DNA of 34,560 nt from Pseudoponticoccus marisrubri (lineage in GTDB: Bacteria; Pseudomonadota; Alphaproteobacteria; Rhodobacterales; Rhodobacteraceae), in the NCBI RefSeq assembly GCF_001482405.1, contig NZ_LPXO01000024.1, positions 1-34,560 on the forward strand, read 5' to 3'. Shown here in pieces: positions 1 through 6,652 of the stretch (position 1 is the first letter of the stretch; each line of letters begins with the position of its first letter). The translations under genes and the position numbers were made by a program. The notes under the pieces were generated by a model, which was not told the DNA's origin, ran no database searches, and saw only the letters and a list, made by a program, of their open reading frames with translations.

Positions 1-99
1 ACGGTTTCCGGGTAGAGTGTTCGGATGGGCGAGATGCGGCTGCATGACCGGGCCGGGCACCGGCTCTATCTCAACGCCGCGGAACGCGCGGCCTTCCTG
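1..99. repeat. Terminal overlap, copy 1 (circular junction)
   Basis: Bases 1-99 are identical to bases 34462-34560. An exact repeat confined to the two ends of the sequence is the signature of a circular molecule written out with an assembly overlap. The unique circle is then 34,461 bp, and the recombinase gene at 25-630 is intact, with its upstream region at the far end of the window. Confidence 0.93.
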
Positions 100-630
100 G
101 CCGCGGCGCGGCAGCAGGTGGCGCGCGAGCGCACGCTCTGCGAGGTGCTGCACTGGACCGGCTGCCGGCCCTCGGAGCTGCGCGAGATCACGCCCGCCCG
201 GGTCGACCTGTCCGAGGGGGTGATCGCGCTGCGCAGCCTGAAGAAGCGCCGCGATGCCGCGGGGCGGCCGCGCATCGTGTTCCGCAGCGTGCCGGTGCCG
301 CCGGGCTGCCTCGACACGCTGGACACCGCGCACGGGCTGCGCGCGGCGCAGCGGTCGCGCCGGCAGGCCAACGCGCCGATCTGGCCGGTCAGCCGGGTGC
401 GCATCTGGCAGATCGTCAAGCGCGTGATGATCGAGGCCGGCCTGCCCGACGCGCCGCATCGCAGCCCCAAGGGGCTGCGGCACGGCTTCGGCGTGCAGGC
501 CATCGCCTGCGGCATCCCGCTGAACCTGCTGCAGAAATGGATGGGCCACGCGCAGCTCAGCACCACCGCGATCTATGCCGACGCGGTGGGCCGGGAAGAG
601 CGCGACATCGCGGCCCGCATGTGGGGCTGA
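25..630 (+). CDS. Short tyrosine recombinase/integrase
   Basis: A 201-residue tyrosine recombinase, about the size of a catalytic domain alone; most family members are 300 residues or more and carry an N-terminal core-binding domain. Visible catalytic positions are Arg48 (TGCRPSEL), basic residues at 73-76, the KGLRHGFG box with Arg152, His175 (WMGHAQLSTT) and the nucleophile Tyr184 (AIYADA). The usual first His of the HxxR box is Lys149 here. An in-frame TAG at 13-15 limits the start to the ATG at 25, or the ATG at 34; no strong ribosome binding site is seen. It ends 8 bases from the convergent DUF1127 gene. Across the circular junction an imperfectly spaced inverted repeat (34371-34399) is a candidate target. 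The likely role is multimer resolution or integration of the plasmid. The family is clear; the exact role is inferred. Confidence 0.9.
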   Translation: MGEMRLHDRAGHRLYLNAAERAAFLAAARQQVARERTLCEVLHWTGCRPSELREITPARVDLSEGVIALRSLKKRRDAAGRPRIVFRSVPVPPGCLDTLDTAHGLRAAQRSRRQANAPIWPVSRVRIWQIVKRVMIEAGLPDAPHRSPKGLRHGFGVQAIACGIPLNLLQKWMGHAQLSTTAIYADAVGREERDIAARMWG

Positions 631-638
631 GCCCCGGC

Positions 639-971
639 TCAGGCGGCGGCGGTGGCGCGGTCCTCCGCGAGATCCTCGGCAGCGGGTGCCGGCGCCGGCG
701 CGGCGCGGGGACGTTCGAGCAGCGCCACGACCTCGCGGCCGATCCGGCGCTCTTCCTCGGCGCGCAGCATCATGTCCGAGACCGCCTCGAAGAGCTCGCC
801 GCGGCGCATGCCGATCATCGCCAGCTGGCGGTCCGACAGCCGGTCCAGCGTCGCCGTGACGGCCGCCACGTCGCGCTGGAACCGCCAGCTCTCGACCCGC
901 TCGCGCAGCCCCGCCACGGGGCCGGGCGCGGCACGGGTTCCGGCGGCGGTTCCGAAAAGACGCTTGAACAT
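639..971 (-). CDS. DUF1127-type small stress protein
   Basis: A 110-residue protein. The ATG at 971 is preceded by a strong AAGGAGGATC ribosome binding site, so the longer open frame reaching 1082 is not used. Residues about 25-60 hold a DUF1127-like stretch, ending in LDRLSDRQLAMIGMRRGEL, which matches the family pattern of LSDxxLxDIGxxRxxI. The C-terminus adds a charged helix and an Ala/Pro tail, making the protein longer than the usual 50-70 residue members. Known background: small Arg-rich DUF1127 proteins in alphaproteobacteria are stress induced and some influence RNA turnover and small RNAs. The gene is divergent from the ECF sigma operon and has its own matching ECF promoter at 1078-1107, giving a leader of roughly 100 nt. 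Its exact function here is unknown. Confidence 0.75.
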   Translation of the reverse strand: MFKRLFGTAAGTRAAPGPVAGLRERVESWRFQRDVAAVTATLDRLSDRQLAMIGMRRGELFEAVSDMMLRAEEERRIGREVVALLERPRAAPAPAPAAEDLAEDRATAAA

Positions 972-1077
972 GGATGATCCTCCTTGGTGAAAGCCCCCGG
1001 AACCGATCCCCCGGCCGCCCGCACCCCCGCCAGGGGGCCGGGGACGGCGCAACGGGCCTGTCCCGGTCGTTGTCATC

Positions 1078-1107
1078 CACATACGCGCCGGGCCGGAATT
1101 TCATCCC
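1078..1107 (-). promoter_or_regulatory. ECF promoter for the DUF1127 gene
   Basis: On the minus strand this reads GGGATGAA (1107-1100), 14 bases, then CGTATGTG (1085-1078). The same -35 element and the same 14-base spacing occur at 1153, 4174 and 4453, all upstream of plausible targets. Transcription would run left toward the DUF1127 gene. It is presumably recognised by the ECF factor encoded at 1207-1716. Confidence 0.75.
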
Positions 1108-1152
1108 GCCCCGCCCGGCGCGCCCGGTCACGAAATTTTTTTCGCCCCGCGA

Positions 1153-1182
1153 GGGATGAAAGTTTCGCGTGGAACGTAATTG
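1153..1182 (+). promoter_or_regulatory. ECF promoter of the sigma/anti-sigma operon (autoregulation)
   Basis: GGGATGAA (1153-1160), 14 bases, CGTAATTG (1175-1182). It lies directly before the ECF sigma gene, as expected for an autoregulated ECF factor. The expected transcription start, a few bases after 1182, would exclude the TTG at 1180 and probably the ATG at 1186 as starts, favouring ATG 1207. Confidence 0.8.
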
Positions 1183-1206
1183 ACCATGCAGACAAGGGGG
1201 AATGAC

Positions 1207-1716
1207 ATGGATGCACGCGCGGAACTCGAGCGCAGATTGTCGGAGTACGTGACGAGCCTCAGGCGCTACGCGCTCGTTCTGACGCGCAACCCGGACGCGG
1301 CCGAGGACCTGGTACAGGACACGCTGACCAAGGCCATCGCCGCGGCCGACAGCTGGCAGCCGGGATCGGACATGCGCGTGTGGCTGTTCCGCATCCTGCA
1401 CAACACGCATGTCAGCGAACGCCGCCGCGCCAAGGTGCGCGAGGATGCCCGGCTCATGCTGCCCGACCCGGTGGAAGAGACCGACCCGACCCGGCGCATC
1501 GAGCTGCAGCAGGTGCTGGACGCGCTCGAGCAGCTGCCCGAGGCGCAGCGCCAGCCCATCGTGCTCGTGGCCCTCAAGGAGATGAGCTATGCCGAGGCCG
1601 CCCGCACGCTCGACCTGCCGCTCGGCACCTTCTACAGCCGGCTGGGGCGGGGGCGCGCGGCGCTGCGCCGGATCGTCGGCACCATGAAACCCTCCCGGCT
1701 CAAGCTGGTGGTGTGA
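1207..1716 (+). CDS. ECF (group IV) RNA polymerase sigma factor
   Basis: A 169-residue ECF sigma factor. Sigma region 2 spans about residues 10-75, with the core-binding pattern NPDAAEDLVQDTL and the -10 recognition segment around WLFRILHNTHVSERRR. Sigma region 4 spans about 100-155, with the helix-turn-helix MSYAEAARTLDLPLGTFYSRLGRG read as two parts around residues 123-147. ATG 1207 is chosen because AAGGGGG ends 6 bases upstream and the promoter at 1153-1182 leaves no room for earlier starts. The anti-sigma gene follows 11 bases downstream in the same operon. Four promoters of one architecture on this plasmid are its likely regulon: itself, the DUF1127 gene, a small RNA and the Mrp operon. 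The ECF subgroup cannot be assigned by eye. Confidence 0.92.
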   Translation: MDARAELERRLSEYVTSLRRYALVLTRNPDAAEDLVQDTLTKAIAAADSWQPGSDMRVWLFRILHNTHVSERRRAKVREDARLMLPDPVEETDPTRRIELQQVLDALEQLPEAQRQPIVLVALKEMSYAEAARTLDLPLGTFYSRLGRGRAALRRIVGTMKPSRLKLVV

Positions 1717-1727
1717 GGAGAGACCCG

Positions 1728-2522
1728 ATGACCCCGACGACCGACAGGATCGACGTGAACGCCTATCTCGACGGCGAGCTGGGCCCCGAGGAAGCGGCCG
1801 AGATCGAGGCCCGGCTGGCCGAGGATCCCGAGGCCATGGCCGAGCTGGAGGCCTACGGGCGCCAGAAGGACCTGCTGGGCAAGGCCCTGGACGAGATCGC
1901 CGAGACCGGCCCCGTGCCGCTGAAGACCGTGCGCCTGCAGCGCCGGCTGGCCGGGGCGATGCACCGGCGGCTCGCCCCGAAACGCCCCCCGGTTCTGGGC
2001 CCGGTGCTGCGCGGCGGCGCCCAGGTGGCCGCGGCCTGCGCCCTGGTCGCCTTCGGCTGGTGGGGGCATGACACCTGGGCGCCCGAGCCGCCCCTGGTGC
2101 CGGAATACGTCTCCGAGGCGGTGGGCGCGCACCAGGTCTTTGCCGAGGATCTCGTCCGTCCGGTCGAGTTCACCGGCGAGGCGGTCACCGGCGCGGCGGA
2201 ATGGTTCTCGCTCAAGATCGGCGTGCCGGTCGCGGCGCCCGATCTCGGCCCGCATGACCTGACGCTGGTCGGCGCCCGGCTCCTGGGCACCAAGGAAGGG
2301 CCGCTGGCGCAGTTCATCTACGAGGATCCCGAGGGCGCGCGCTATTCGCTGATCCTGGCGCGGCATCCCGACAACCGCCCGCTGGCGCCGCTGCAGATGG
2401 TCGACTATCCCGACCGCGCGGTGGGCTACTGGAGCACGCCGCGGATCGATTTCGCGCTGATCGGCCAGAAGGACAAGGCCGCGATCGAGACGGTCGCCTC
2501 GACGCTGGCCCGCGACATCTGA
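1728..2522 (+). CDS. Membrane-anchored anti-sigma factor
   Basis: A 264-residue predicted transmembrane anti-sigma factor of the COG5662 type. The N-terminal ~60 residues (VNAYLDGELGPEEAAEIEARL) form the cytoplasmic sigma-binding helices. The HxxxCxxC zinc motif of classical ZAS proteins is absent, so direct thiol-based redox sensing through that motif is unlikely. A single membrane helix lies at about residues 95-113. The C-terminal ~140 residues would be periplasmic and resemble the sensor half of alphaproteobacterial anti-sigma factors. It is co-transcribed with the ECF gene (GAGGAG ribosome site, 11-base gap). It probably holds the sigma factor inactive until an envelope signal arrives; the signal is not evident. 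Confidence 0.85.
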   Translation: MTPTTDRIDVNAYLDGELGPEEAAEIEARLAEDPEAMAELEAYGRQKDLLGKALDEIAETGPVPLKTVRLQRRLAGAMHRRLAPKRPPVLGPVLRGGAQVAAACALVAFGWWGHDTWAPEPPLVPEYVSEAVGAHQVFAEDLVRPVEFTGEAVTGAAEWFSLKIGVPVAAPDLGPHDLTLVGARLLGTKEGPLAQFIYEDPEGARYSLILARHPDNRPLAPLQMVDYPDRAVGYWSTPRIDFALIGQKDKAAIETVASTLARDI

Positions 2523-2523
2523 C

Positions 2524-2554
2524 CGGGACGGGCGGCGGCGCGCCGCCCGGTCCC
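2524..2554. terminator. Hairpin between convergent genes
   Basis: A strong GC hairpin (GGGCGGC pairing with GCCGCCC, extended by flanking GGGAC/GTCCC) lies between the convergent anti-sigma and VOC genes. No T-tract follows on either strand, so it may only be a weak or factor-assisted bidirectional terminator. Confidence 0.45.
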
Positions 2555-2560
2555 GCCGCC

Positions 2561-3070
2561 TCAGGCATAGGCGCCGGCGGAATAGGTGAGCTCGTAGCTG
2601 TGGCTGTAGAGCTCGAAGACGATGCCGAACGGATCCTCGACATAGACCATGCGATAGGGCTTCTCGCCCGGGTAGTAGTGGCGCACCGGCATGCGCTGGC
2701 GGCCGCCCGCGGCCACGATGCGCGCCGCCAGCCCCTCGACATCGGGATCCTGCACCGCGAAGTGGAAGGTGCCGTGGCGCCGGTGCTCGAGCCGCTCGGC
2801 AGGCGCGTAATTGTCGGGAAACTCGAAGATCTCGATGCCGATCCCGTCCGCCGTGGCCAGGTGCGCGATGCGCAGCCGCGCCCAGCCCGGGCCGAACACG
2901 TCGGTGCACATCTGCCCGATGGCGCTGTCATCCTCGACCGCCTCGGAGGGCGGCATCACCACGTAGAATCCCAGCACCTCGGAATAGAAGGCGACCGCCG
3001 CCTCGAGATCGGGCACGGAGAGGCCGATATGCGAGAAGCTGCGCGGGGTGGTGGTCTGTGTCTGGCTCAT
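2561..3070 (-). CDS. VOC superfamily (glyoxalase/dioxygenase fold) protein
   Basis: A 169-residue vicinal-oxygen-chelate protein with the two expected beta-alpha-beta-beta-beta modules. The first runs from SFSHIGLSVPDLEAAVAFYSEVLGF (residues 11-35) to IEIFEF; the second from GTFHFAVQDPDVEGL to DPFGIVFELYSH. Candidate metal ligands are His14, Glu80 or Glu83, His103 and Glu153. It starts at ATG 3070 behind a purine-rich GAGGCGGAGCG. Members include lactoylglutathione lyases, ring-cleavage dioxygenases and resistance proteins; the sequence alone does not fix the substrate. It is divergent from the LysR gene at 3187, with a perfect inverted repeat between them, so it is the probable target of that regulator. 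Confidence 0.85.
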   Translation of the reverse strand: MSQTQTTTPRSFSHIGLSVPDLEAAVAFYSEVLGFYVVMPPSEAVEDDSAIGQMCTDVFGPGWARLRIAHLATADGIGIEIFEFPDNYAPAERLEHRRHGTFHFAVQDPDVEGLAARIVAAGGRQRMPVRHYYPGEKPYRMVYVEDPFGIVFELYSHSYELTYSAGAYA

Positions 3071-3154
3071 GGGATCGCTCCGCCTCGTGATCTGGGGGGT
3101 GGTCTGTCACGCCCCAGCTATGGCGCGCCGGTGCGGATGTGAAATTATCATCTT

Positions 3155-3179
3155 GAATGCAGATCATAACGCTGCATTC
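3155..3179. promoter_or_regulatory. LysR-type operator between VOC and lysR genes
   Basis: GAATGCA (3155-3161), an 11-base spacer, and TGCATTC (3173-3179) form a perfect interrupted palindrome of the T-N11-A class typical of LysR binding sites. It sits in the divergent intergenic region. The candidate start ATG at 3157 lies inside it, which supports translation of the LysR gene from 3187. Confidence 0.75.
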
Positions 3180-3186
3180 TGATTCC

Positions 3187-4077
3187 ATGCTGAACGCGAC
3201 CTGGCTCGAGACCTTCACCACGCTGTGCGAAACCGGCCATTTCACCCGCGCCGCGGCGCGACTGAACATGACCCAGCCGGGCGTGTCGCAGCAGCTGCGC
3301 AAGCTCGAGGACCAGCTGGGCCAGCCGCTGATCGCGCGGCAGGGCAAGCGCTTCACCCTGACCCCGGCGGGCGAGACGGTCTTCGCGCTGGGACGGGCGC
3401 GGCGCGCCGAGGAGGAGCGCCTGCGCGAGACGATCGCGCGCGACGACCGCGACCGCGGCACGGTGCGCATCGCCTGCTCGGGCAGTTTCGCGATGCTGCT
3501 GGGCCCGGTGCTGATGGGCTGGATGCGCGACGCGCCCGAGCTGGTGGTGCAGCTGCAGGCCGCCCCGGCGGCCGATCTGCGCGCGGGCCTGCTGGACGGG
3601 CGTTTCGACCTGGCCGTGCTGGGCGCCGATCCCGGCCATGCCCGGCTCGAGGCGGAACCGCTCGGCCGCGAGGAGCTCTGCCTTGTGCTGCCGGCCGCGG
3701 CGGCCACGCCGCCGGCCGGGTTCGCCGATCTCGAGGCGCGCGGCTTCATCGCCCATCCAGACGGCGCGGCCTATGCCGACGACCTGCTGCAGGCCAATTT
3801 CCCGGGCAGCTATCCCGGCGCCGACCGGATGCGGATCCGCGCCCATGTGAACCAGATCGGCCAGATCCCCGCCCCGGTCGCGCAGGGGATCGGCTACACG
3901 CTGCTGCCGCGCAGCGGGGTCGAGGCCTTCGCGGCGCGCGACCGGCTGGCGATCGTGGCCCTGCCCGAGCGGCGCTGGCACCCGCTCTGGCTGGCCGCCC
4001 GGCGCGGCCGCCCGCTGCCGGCCCGGCTGCACCATGCCCGCCGGCTGATCGCGCAGGCCGCCGGCCGGCTGGCCTGA
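3187..4077 (+). CDS. LysR family transcriptional regulator
   Basis: A 296-residue LysR-type regulator. The N-terminal winged helix-turn-helix covers about residues 5-62 (TLCETGHFTRAAARLNMTQPG, then VSQQLRKLEDQLG and the wing TLTPAG). The C-terminal co-inducer domain follows, with the usual alternating segments (FDLAVLGADPG, QGIGYTLLPRSGV). ATG 3187 is preferred to ATG 3157 because the latter lies within the operator palindrome. Divergent from the VOC gene, it probably controls that gene and itself. The co-inducer is unknown. It does not resemble the second LysR on this plasmid (11671-12543) closely. Confidence 0.9.
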   Translation: MLNATWLETFTTLCETGHFTRAAARLNMTQPGVSQQLRKLEDQLGQPLIARQGKRFTLTPAGETVFALGRARRAEEERLRETIARDDRDRGTVRIACSGSFAMLLGPVLMGWMRDAPELVVQLQAAPAADLRAGLLDGRFDLAVLGADPGHARLEAEPLGREELCLVLPAAAATPPAGFADLEARGFIAHPDGAAYADDLLQANFPGSYPGADRMRIRAHVNQIGQIPAPVAQGIGYTLLPRSGVEAFAARDRLAIVALPERRWHPLWLAARRGRPLPARLHHARRLIAQAAGRLA

Positions 4078-4173
4078 GGCGAGCCGGCACCGGCAAACGG
4101 GCCAAAGGACAGCCCGGCGACAGGCCGGGGCACGGGGCCAGGATACGGGCCGGCGGATTTTTTCGGCCGGGCC
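4078..4173. other. Intergenic segment after lysR; nothing recognised
   Basis: The first part of the 553-base gap between lysR and mrpE. It is GC-rich with one short T6 run (around 4158-4163) flanked by GGCCGG-type repeats, which might terminate lysR transcription. No credible open frame is seen. The rest of the gap holds two ECF promoters, the small RNA and its terminator. Confidence 0.4.
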
Positions 4174-4203
4174 GGGATGAAGCCGCGCGCTGACGCGTAA
4201 TTG
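4174..4203 (+). promoter_or_regulatory. ECF promoter for the small RNA
   Basis: GGGATGAA (4174-4181), 14 bases, CGTAATTG (4196-4203). Both boxes and the spacing are identical to those of the sigma factor promoter at 1153-1182. The only downstream transcription unit before a strong terminator is non-coding. Confidence 0.8.
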
Positions 4204-4208
4204 CTCCA

Positions 4209-4441
4209 TGGATGTCGGACAGGTGCCCCGGCCCCCGCGACGGGAAAGGAGGTCCGGCCGATCGGTCCGGCGTGCAAGGCCTTCTTTGGGAGCGTCCGGG
4301 CCCTGCCGACATCCTGCCCCTTGCGCGGACGGGTCGCCCTGCGGCGCGCCGCGTGTCTGTCTGAATGGCGGAGCCCTGCCCTGTGTCCCTCGGCTGCTCC
4401 GTCCCGTTTCGGGGCCGGCCCTGCGCCGGCCCCGTTTTTTT
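4209..4441 (+). ncRNA. Predicted ECF-controlled small RNA, about 230 nt
   Basis: The unit begins a few bases after the -10 box at 4196-4203 and ends in a near-ideal intrinsic terminator: stem GGGGCCGGC (4411-4419) with GCCGGCCCC (4425-4433), 5-base loop, then seven T (4435-4441). No credible small ORF fits. The frame opening at 4208 runs past the terminator, and the AAAGGAGG at 4245-4252 has no start codon at a usable distance (nearest GTG is at 4272). That exposed GGAGG could instead pair with pyrimidine-rich RNA. A separate ECF promoter for mrpE starts after the terminator, so this is not simply the mrp leader. Known background: alphaproteobacterial stress regulons often pair small RNAs with DUF1127 genes. 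The transcript itself is a prediction. Confidence 0.65.
4411..4441 (+). terminator. Intrinsic terminator of the small RNA
   Basis: A perfect 9-bp GC stem with a 5-base loop (CCTGC), followed by G and seven T. It is the best rho-independent terminator in the window and lies 12 bases before the next ECF promoter. Confidence 0.85.
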
Positions 4442-4452
4442 GTCCCCCCAAG

Positions 4453-4482
4453 GGGATGAAACGGCCCGCCCGGGCGTTCTTT
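4453..4482 (+). promoter_or_regulatory. ECF promoter of the mrp operon
   Basis: GGGATGAA (4453-4460), 14 bases, CGTTCTTT (4475-4482). It has the same -35 box and spacing as the other three sites, with a CGTT variant at -10. The next gene is mrpE at 4631, giving a leader of about 140 nt with no evident ORF. Confidence 0.7.
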
Positions 4483-4630
4483 AACCAGACATGGCCGGGC
4501 GCCACGCCCCGCCATGACGGTCCCGGGAACGGGACCGACGGGTCCGGGCCCCTCTGGCAACCGCGCGGCAGCCGGTTGCGATGTCGGATCCCCTGAAACA
4601 GCCGTGTTCGCCGCTGCCGCAGGAGGTCCG

Positions 4631-5215
4631 ATGAACGTCCGCCACGACTTCTGGCCGTGTGCCGATACCCCGCGCCCGCCGCTGCCCGCCGCGCGCCCCC
4701 GCCCCGAGACGCCGGCCCGCAGCGGCCGGCTGCGCAGCTTCCTGGTCACCGGCACGGCGCTGGCCGCGCTCTGGGCCGGGCTGCACTGGGACGACCCGGC
4801 CAGCTGGGTGGTGGGCGGCCCGACGGTGCTGCTGGGCGCCGGCGCGACGCTGCTGCTGCCGGCCAACCCGCCGCCGCACCTGTCGGCCCCGGGCGTGCTG
4901 CGCTTTGCCGGCTTCGCCATCCGCGGCGTGCTGCGCGGCGCCTGGGACGTGTGCCGGGCCAGCCTGCGCCCCGGCCGCCTGCGCCCCGGCTGCCTGACCT
5001 GGCGCACCGCGCTGCCGCCGGGCCGGCCGCGGCGGCTCTTCGCGGTGGCGATCACCCTGCTGCCCGGCACGCTGACCGCGCGGCTGGAGGGCGAGGTGCT
5101 GATCGTGCACGCGCTCGACCCCGGACCGGCCACCCGCGCCGCGCTGGCCGCGCTCGAGGCCCGGATCGCCGGGCTCTACGGGCTGACCACCGATACCAAG
5201 GAGACCCGCACGTGA
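4631..5215 (+). CDS. mrpE: Mrp-type Na+/H+ antiporter subunit E
   Basis: A 194-residue MrpE/MnhE family protein (PF01899 type). ATG 4631 follows AGGAGG at a good distance. The first ~30 residues are a Pro/Arg-rich extension; membrane segments follow (about 37-52 and 58-77). The family hallmark ITLLPGTLTARLEGEVLIVHAL lies near residues 141-162, read as LLPGT followed by a hydrophobic strand. In Mrp complexes this subunit is needed for assembly or activity but is not itself an ion channel. It is the first gene of an eight-gene operon, placed under an ECF promoter at 4453. It overlaps mrpF by one base (TGATG). Confidence 0.9.
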   Translation: MNVRHDFWPCADTPRPPLPAARPRPETPARSGRLRSFLVTGTALAALWAGLHWDDPASWVVGGPTVLLGAGATLLLPANPPPHLSAPGVLRFAGFAIRGVLRGAWDVCRASLRPGRLRPGCLTWRTALPPGRPRRLFAVAITLLPGTLTARLEGEVLIVHALDPGPATRAALAALEARIAGLYGLTTDTKETRT

Positions 5216-5463
5216 TGCTCGAATTCCTCGCCCTGGGCGCGCTGCTGGCGACGCTGGCCAGCCTGCCGCGCCTGATCCTCGGGCCCCGGCCCGCCGACCG
5301 CATCGCCGCCGCGCAGCTGGCCGGCACCGGCACGATCGCCACGATCATCCTGCTGGGCGCCGCCACCGGGACGCCGGCGCTCTACGACATGGCGCTGGTC
5401 TTCGCGGCGCTGGCCGCGGTGACCGGGCTGGCCTTCGTCGCGCTGGGGGGGCGGTCGTCATGA
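5215..5463 (+). CDS. mrpF: Mrp-type antiporter subunit F
   Basis: An 82-residue, three-helix membrane protein of the MrpF/PhaF family, with the characteristic cytoplasmic loop RLILGPRPADRIAAAQL between helix 1 and helix 2. Its length is usual for the family. ATG 5215 overlaps the mrpE stop by one base; GTG 5212 is in frame directly before it and is a possible alternative. The stop overlaps mrpG (ATGA at 5460-5463). A small structural subunit of the Mrp complex. Confidence 0.88.
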   Translation: MLEFLALGALLATLASLPRLILGPRPADRIAAAQLAGTGTIATIILLGAATGTPALYDMALVFAALAAVTGLAFVALGGRSS

Positions 5464-5750
5464 GCCTCGTGGCCACGCTTCTGGGCACCGCGATGATCGC
5501 CGCCGGGGTGGGCTTCCTGCTGTTTGCCGCGCTGGGGCTGTGGCGGCTGCCCGACACGCTGTCGCGCCTGCACGCGCTGACCAAGGCCGACACGGCCGGG
5601 CTGGCGCTGGTGGCGCTGGGGGCGGCCTGCCTGTCGGACACGCCCGCCGCGCTGCTGCCGCTGGGGCTCTGCGCGCTGCTGGTAGCGGTCTCGGGCGCCA
5701 CGATCGGCCACCTGATCGCGCGCCGGCTGATGCGGCGCCCCGCCGCATGA
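5460..5750 (+). CDS. mrpG: Mrp-type antiporter subunit G
   Basis: A 96-residue MrpG/MnhG/PhaG family protein (PF03334 type) with three membrane helices and the family motif GLWRLPDTLSRLHALTKADT (around residues 26-45), which links helix 1 to helix 2. ATGA overlaps join it to mrpF upstream and the MrpB fusion downstream, so translation is probably coupled. Small hydrophobic subunit of the complex. Confidence 0.9.
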   Translation: MSLVATLLGTAMIAAGVGFLLFAALGLWRLPDTLSRLHALTKADTAGLALVALGAACLSDTPAALLPLGLCALLVAVSGATIGHLIARRLMRRPAA

Positions 5751-6652
5751 GCCCGGTCGTCCTCTTCGATGCCGCGCTGGCGCTCGGCGTGCTGGGCTGT
5801 GCCGCGCTGGCGCTGACCCTGCGCGACCGCACCGGCACGGTGGCCGCCTTCATGCTGACCGGGCTGCTGGTGGCGCTGTCCTGGCTGCGGCTGGGCGCGC
5901 CCGACGTGGCGCTGGCCGAGGCCGCGATCGGCGCCGGGCTGACCGGGGCGCTGTTCCTGCGCGGCGCGCGGCGGCTGGGCCCGCTGCGCGCCCGCCCGCC
6001 CGCCCCCGCCCAGGCCGCGGCCGCGGCGCTGGGGGCGGCGGTGCTGTCGGCGGCGCTGCTCTGGGCCTTTGCCACCGCCCCGGCCGAGAGCCTCTACCCG
6101 CCGCGGGTCGCCGCGGCGCTGGAAGACAGCGGCGTGTCCAACCCGGTCACCGCAGTGCTGCTGAACTTCCGCGCCTGGGACACGCTGCTCGAGATCGCCG
6201 TGCTGGTCGTGGCGCTGCTGCTGGTGATGACCCTGTCGCCGCCCCGCGTCATCCCCGACAAGCTGGGCGCGCTGGTGCAGCCCTTCGCCCGCATCGTGGT
6301 GCCGGTGGCGGTGCTCGTGGCGGGCCACCTGCTGTGGCAGGGCGCGGAGGCCCCGGGCGGCGCCTTCCAGGCCGGCGCGGTGCTGGCCGGCGCGGGCCTG
6401 GCGCTGGTGCTGGGCGGCGTGCGGGTCGACCGCCGGGTGCTGCGGCGCGCGCTGACCGCGCTGGCGCTGGCGGGGCTGGCGGTCTTCACCCTGGCCGCGC
6501 TGGCCAGCCAGGCCGTGACCGGCGCCCTGCTGGGCTATCCCGACGGCCAGGCCAAGGCATGGATCATCGCCATCGAGGGCGCGCTGACCCTGTCCATCGC
6601 CGCCACGCTCTGCCTGCTTTTCACCGGATACGGACGGAGATCCGCACGATGA
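5747..6652 (+). CDS. mrpB: DUF4040-MrpB fusion subunit
   Basis: A 301-residue membrane protein fusing two modules that are usually separate. Residues about 5-75 match the DUF4040/MbhD module, normally the C-terminal part of MrpA (AAFMLTGLLVALSWLRLGAPD, then VALAEAAIGAGLTGALF). Residues about 135-300 match MrpB/MnhB, with the hallmark LLWQGAEAPGGAFQAGAVLA in the helix pair. Together with the stand-alone antiporter subunits downstream this amounts to a dismantled MrpA. ATGA overlaps join both neighbours. The MbhD part is thought to belong to the ion path linking the antiporter modules. The fusion assignment is by motif and is fairly secure. Confidence 0.85.
   Translation: MSPVVLFDAALALGVLGCAALALTLRDRTGTVAAFMLTGLLVALSWLRLGAPDVALAEAAIGAGLTGALFLRGARRLGPLRARPPAPAQAAAAALGAAVLSAALLWAFATAPAESLYPPRVAAALEDSGVSNPVTAVLLNFRAWDTLLEIAVLVVALLLVMTLSPPRVIPDKLGALVQPFARIVVPVAVLVAGHLLWQGAEAPGGAFQAGAVLAGAGLALVLGGVRVDRRVLRRALTALALAGLAVFTLAALASQAVTGALLGYPDGQAKAWIIAIEGALTLSIAATLCLLFTGYGRRSAR

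Noticed and set aside
1171-1195. GGAAC at 1171 as an EcfG-type general stress promoter.
   Set aside because: No CGTT lies 16-17 bases downstream. The site is better explained by the GGGATGAA-N14-CGTA promoter that overlaps it.
4208-4459. An 83-codon frame within the intergenic region before mrpE.
   Set aside because: It begins at or before the predicted transcript start, lacks a ribosome binding site, is Pro/Arg/Cys-rich and runs through the intrinsic terminator.
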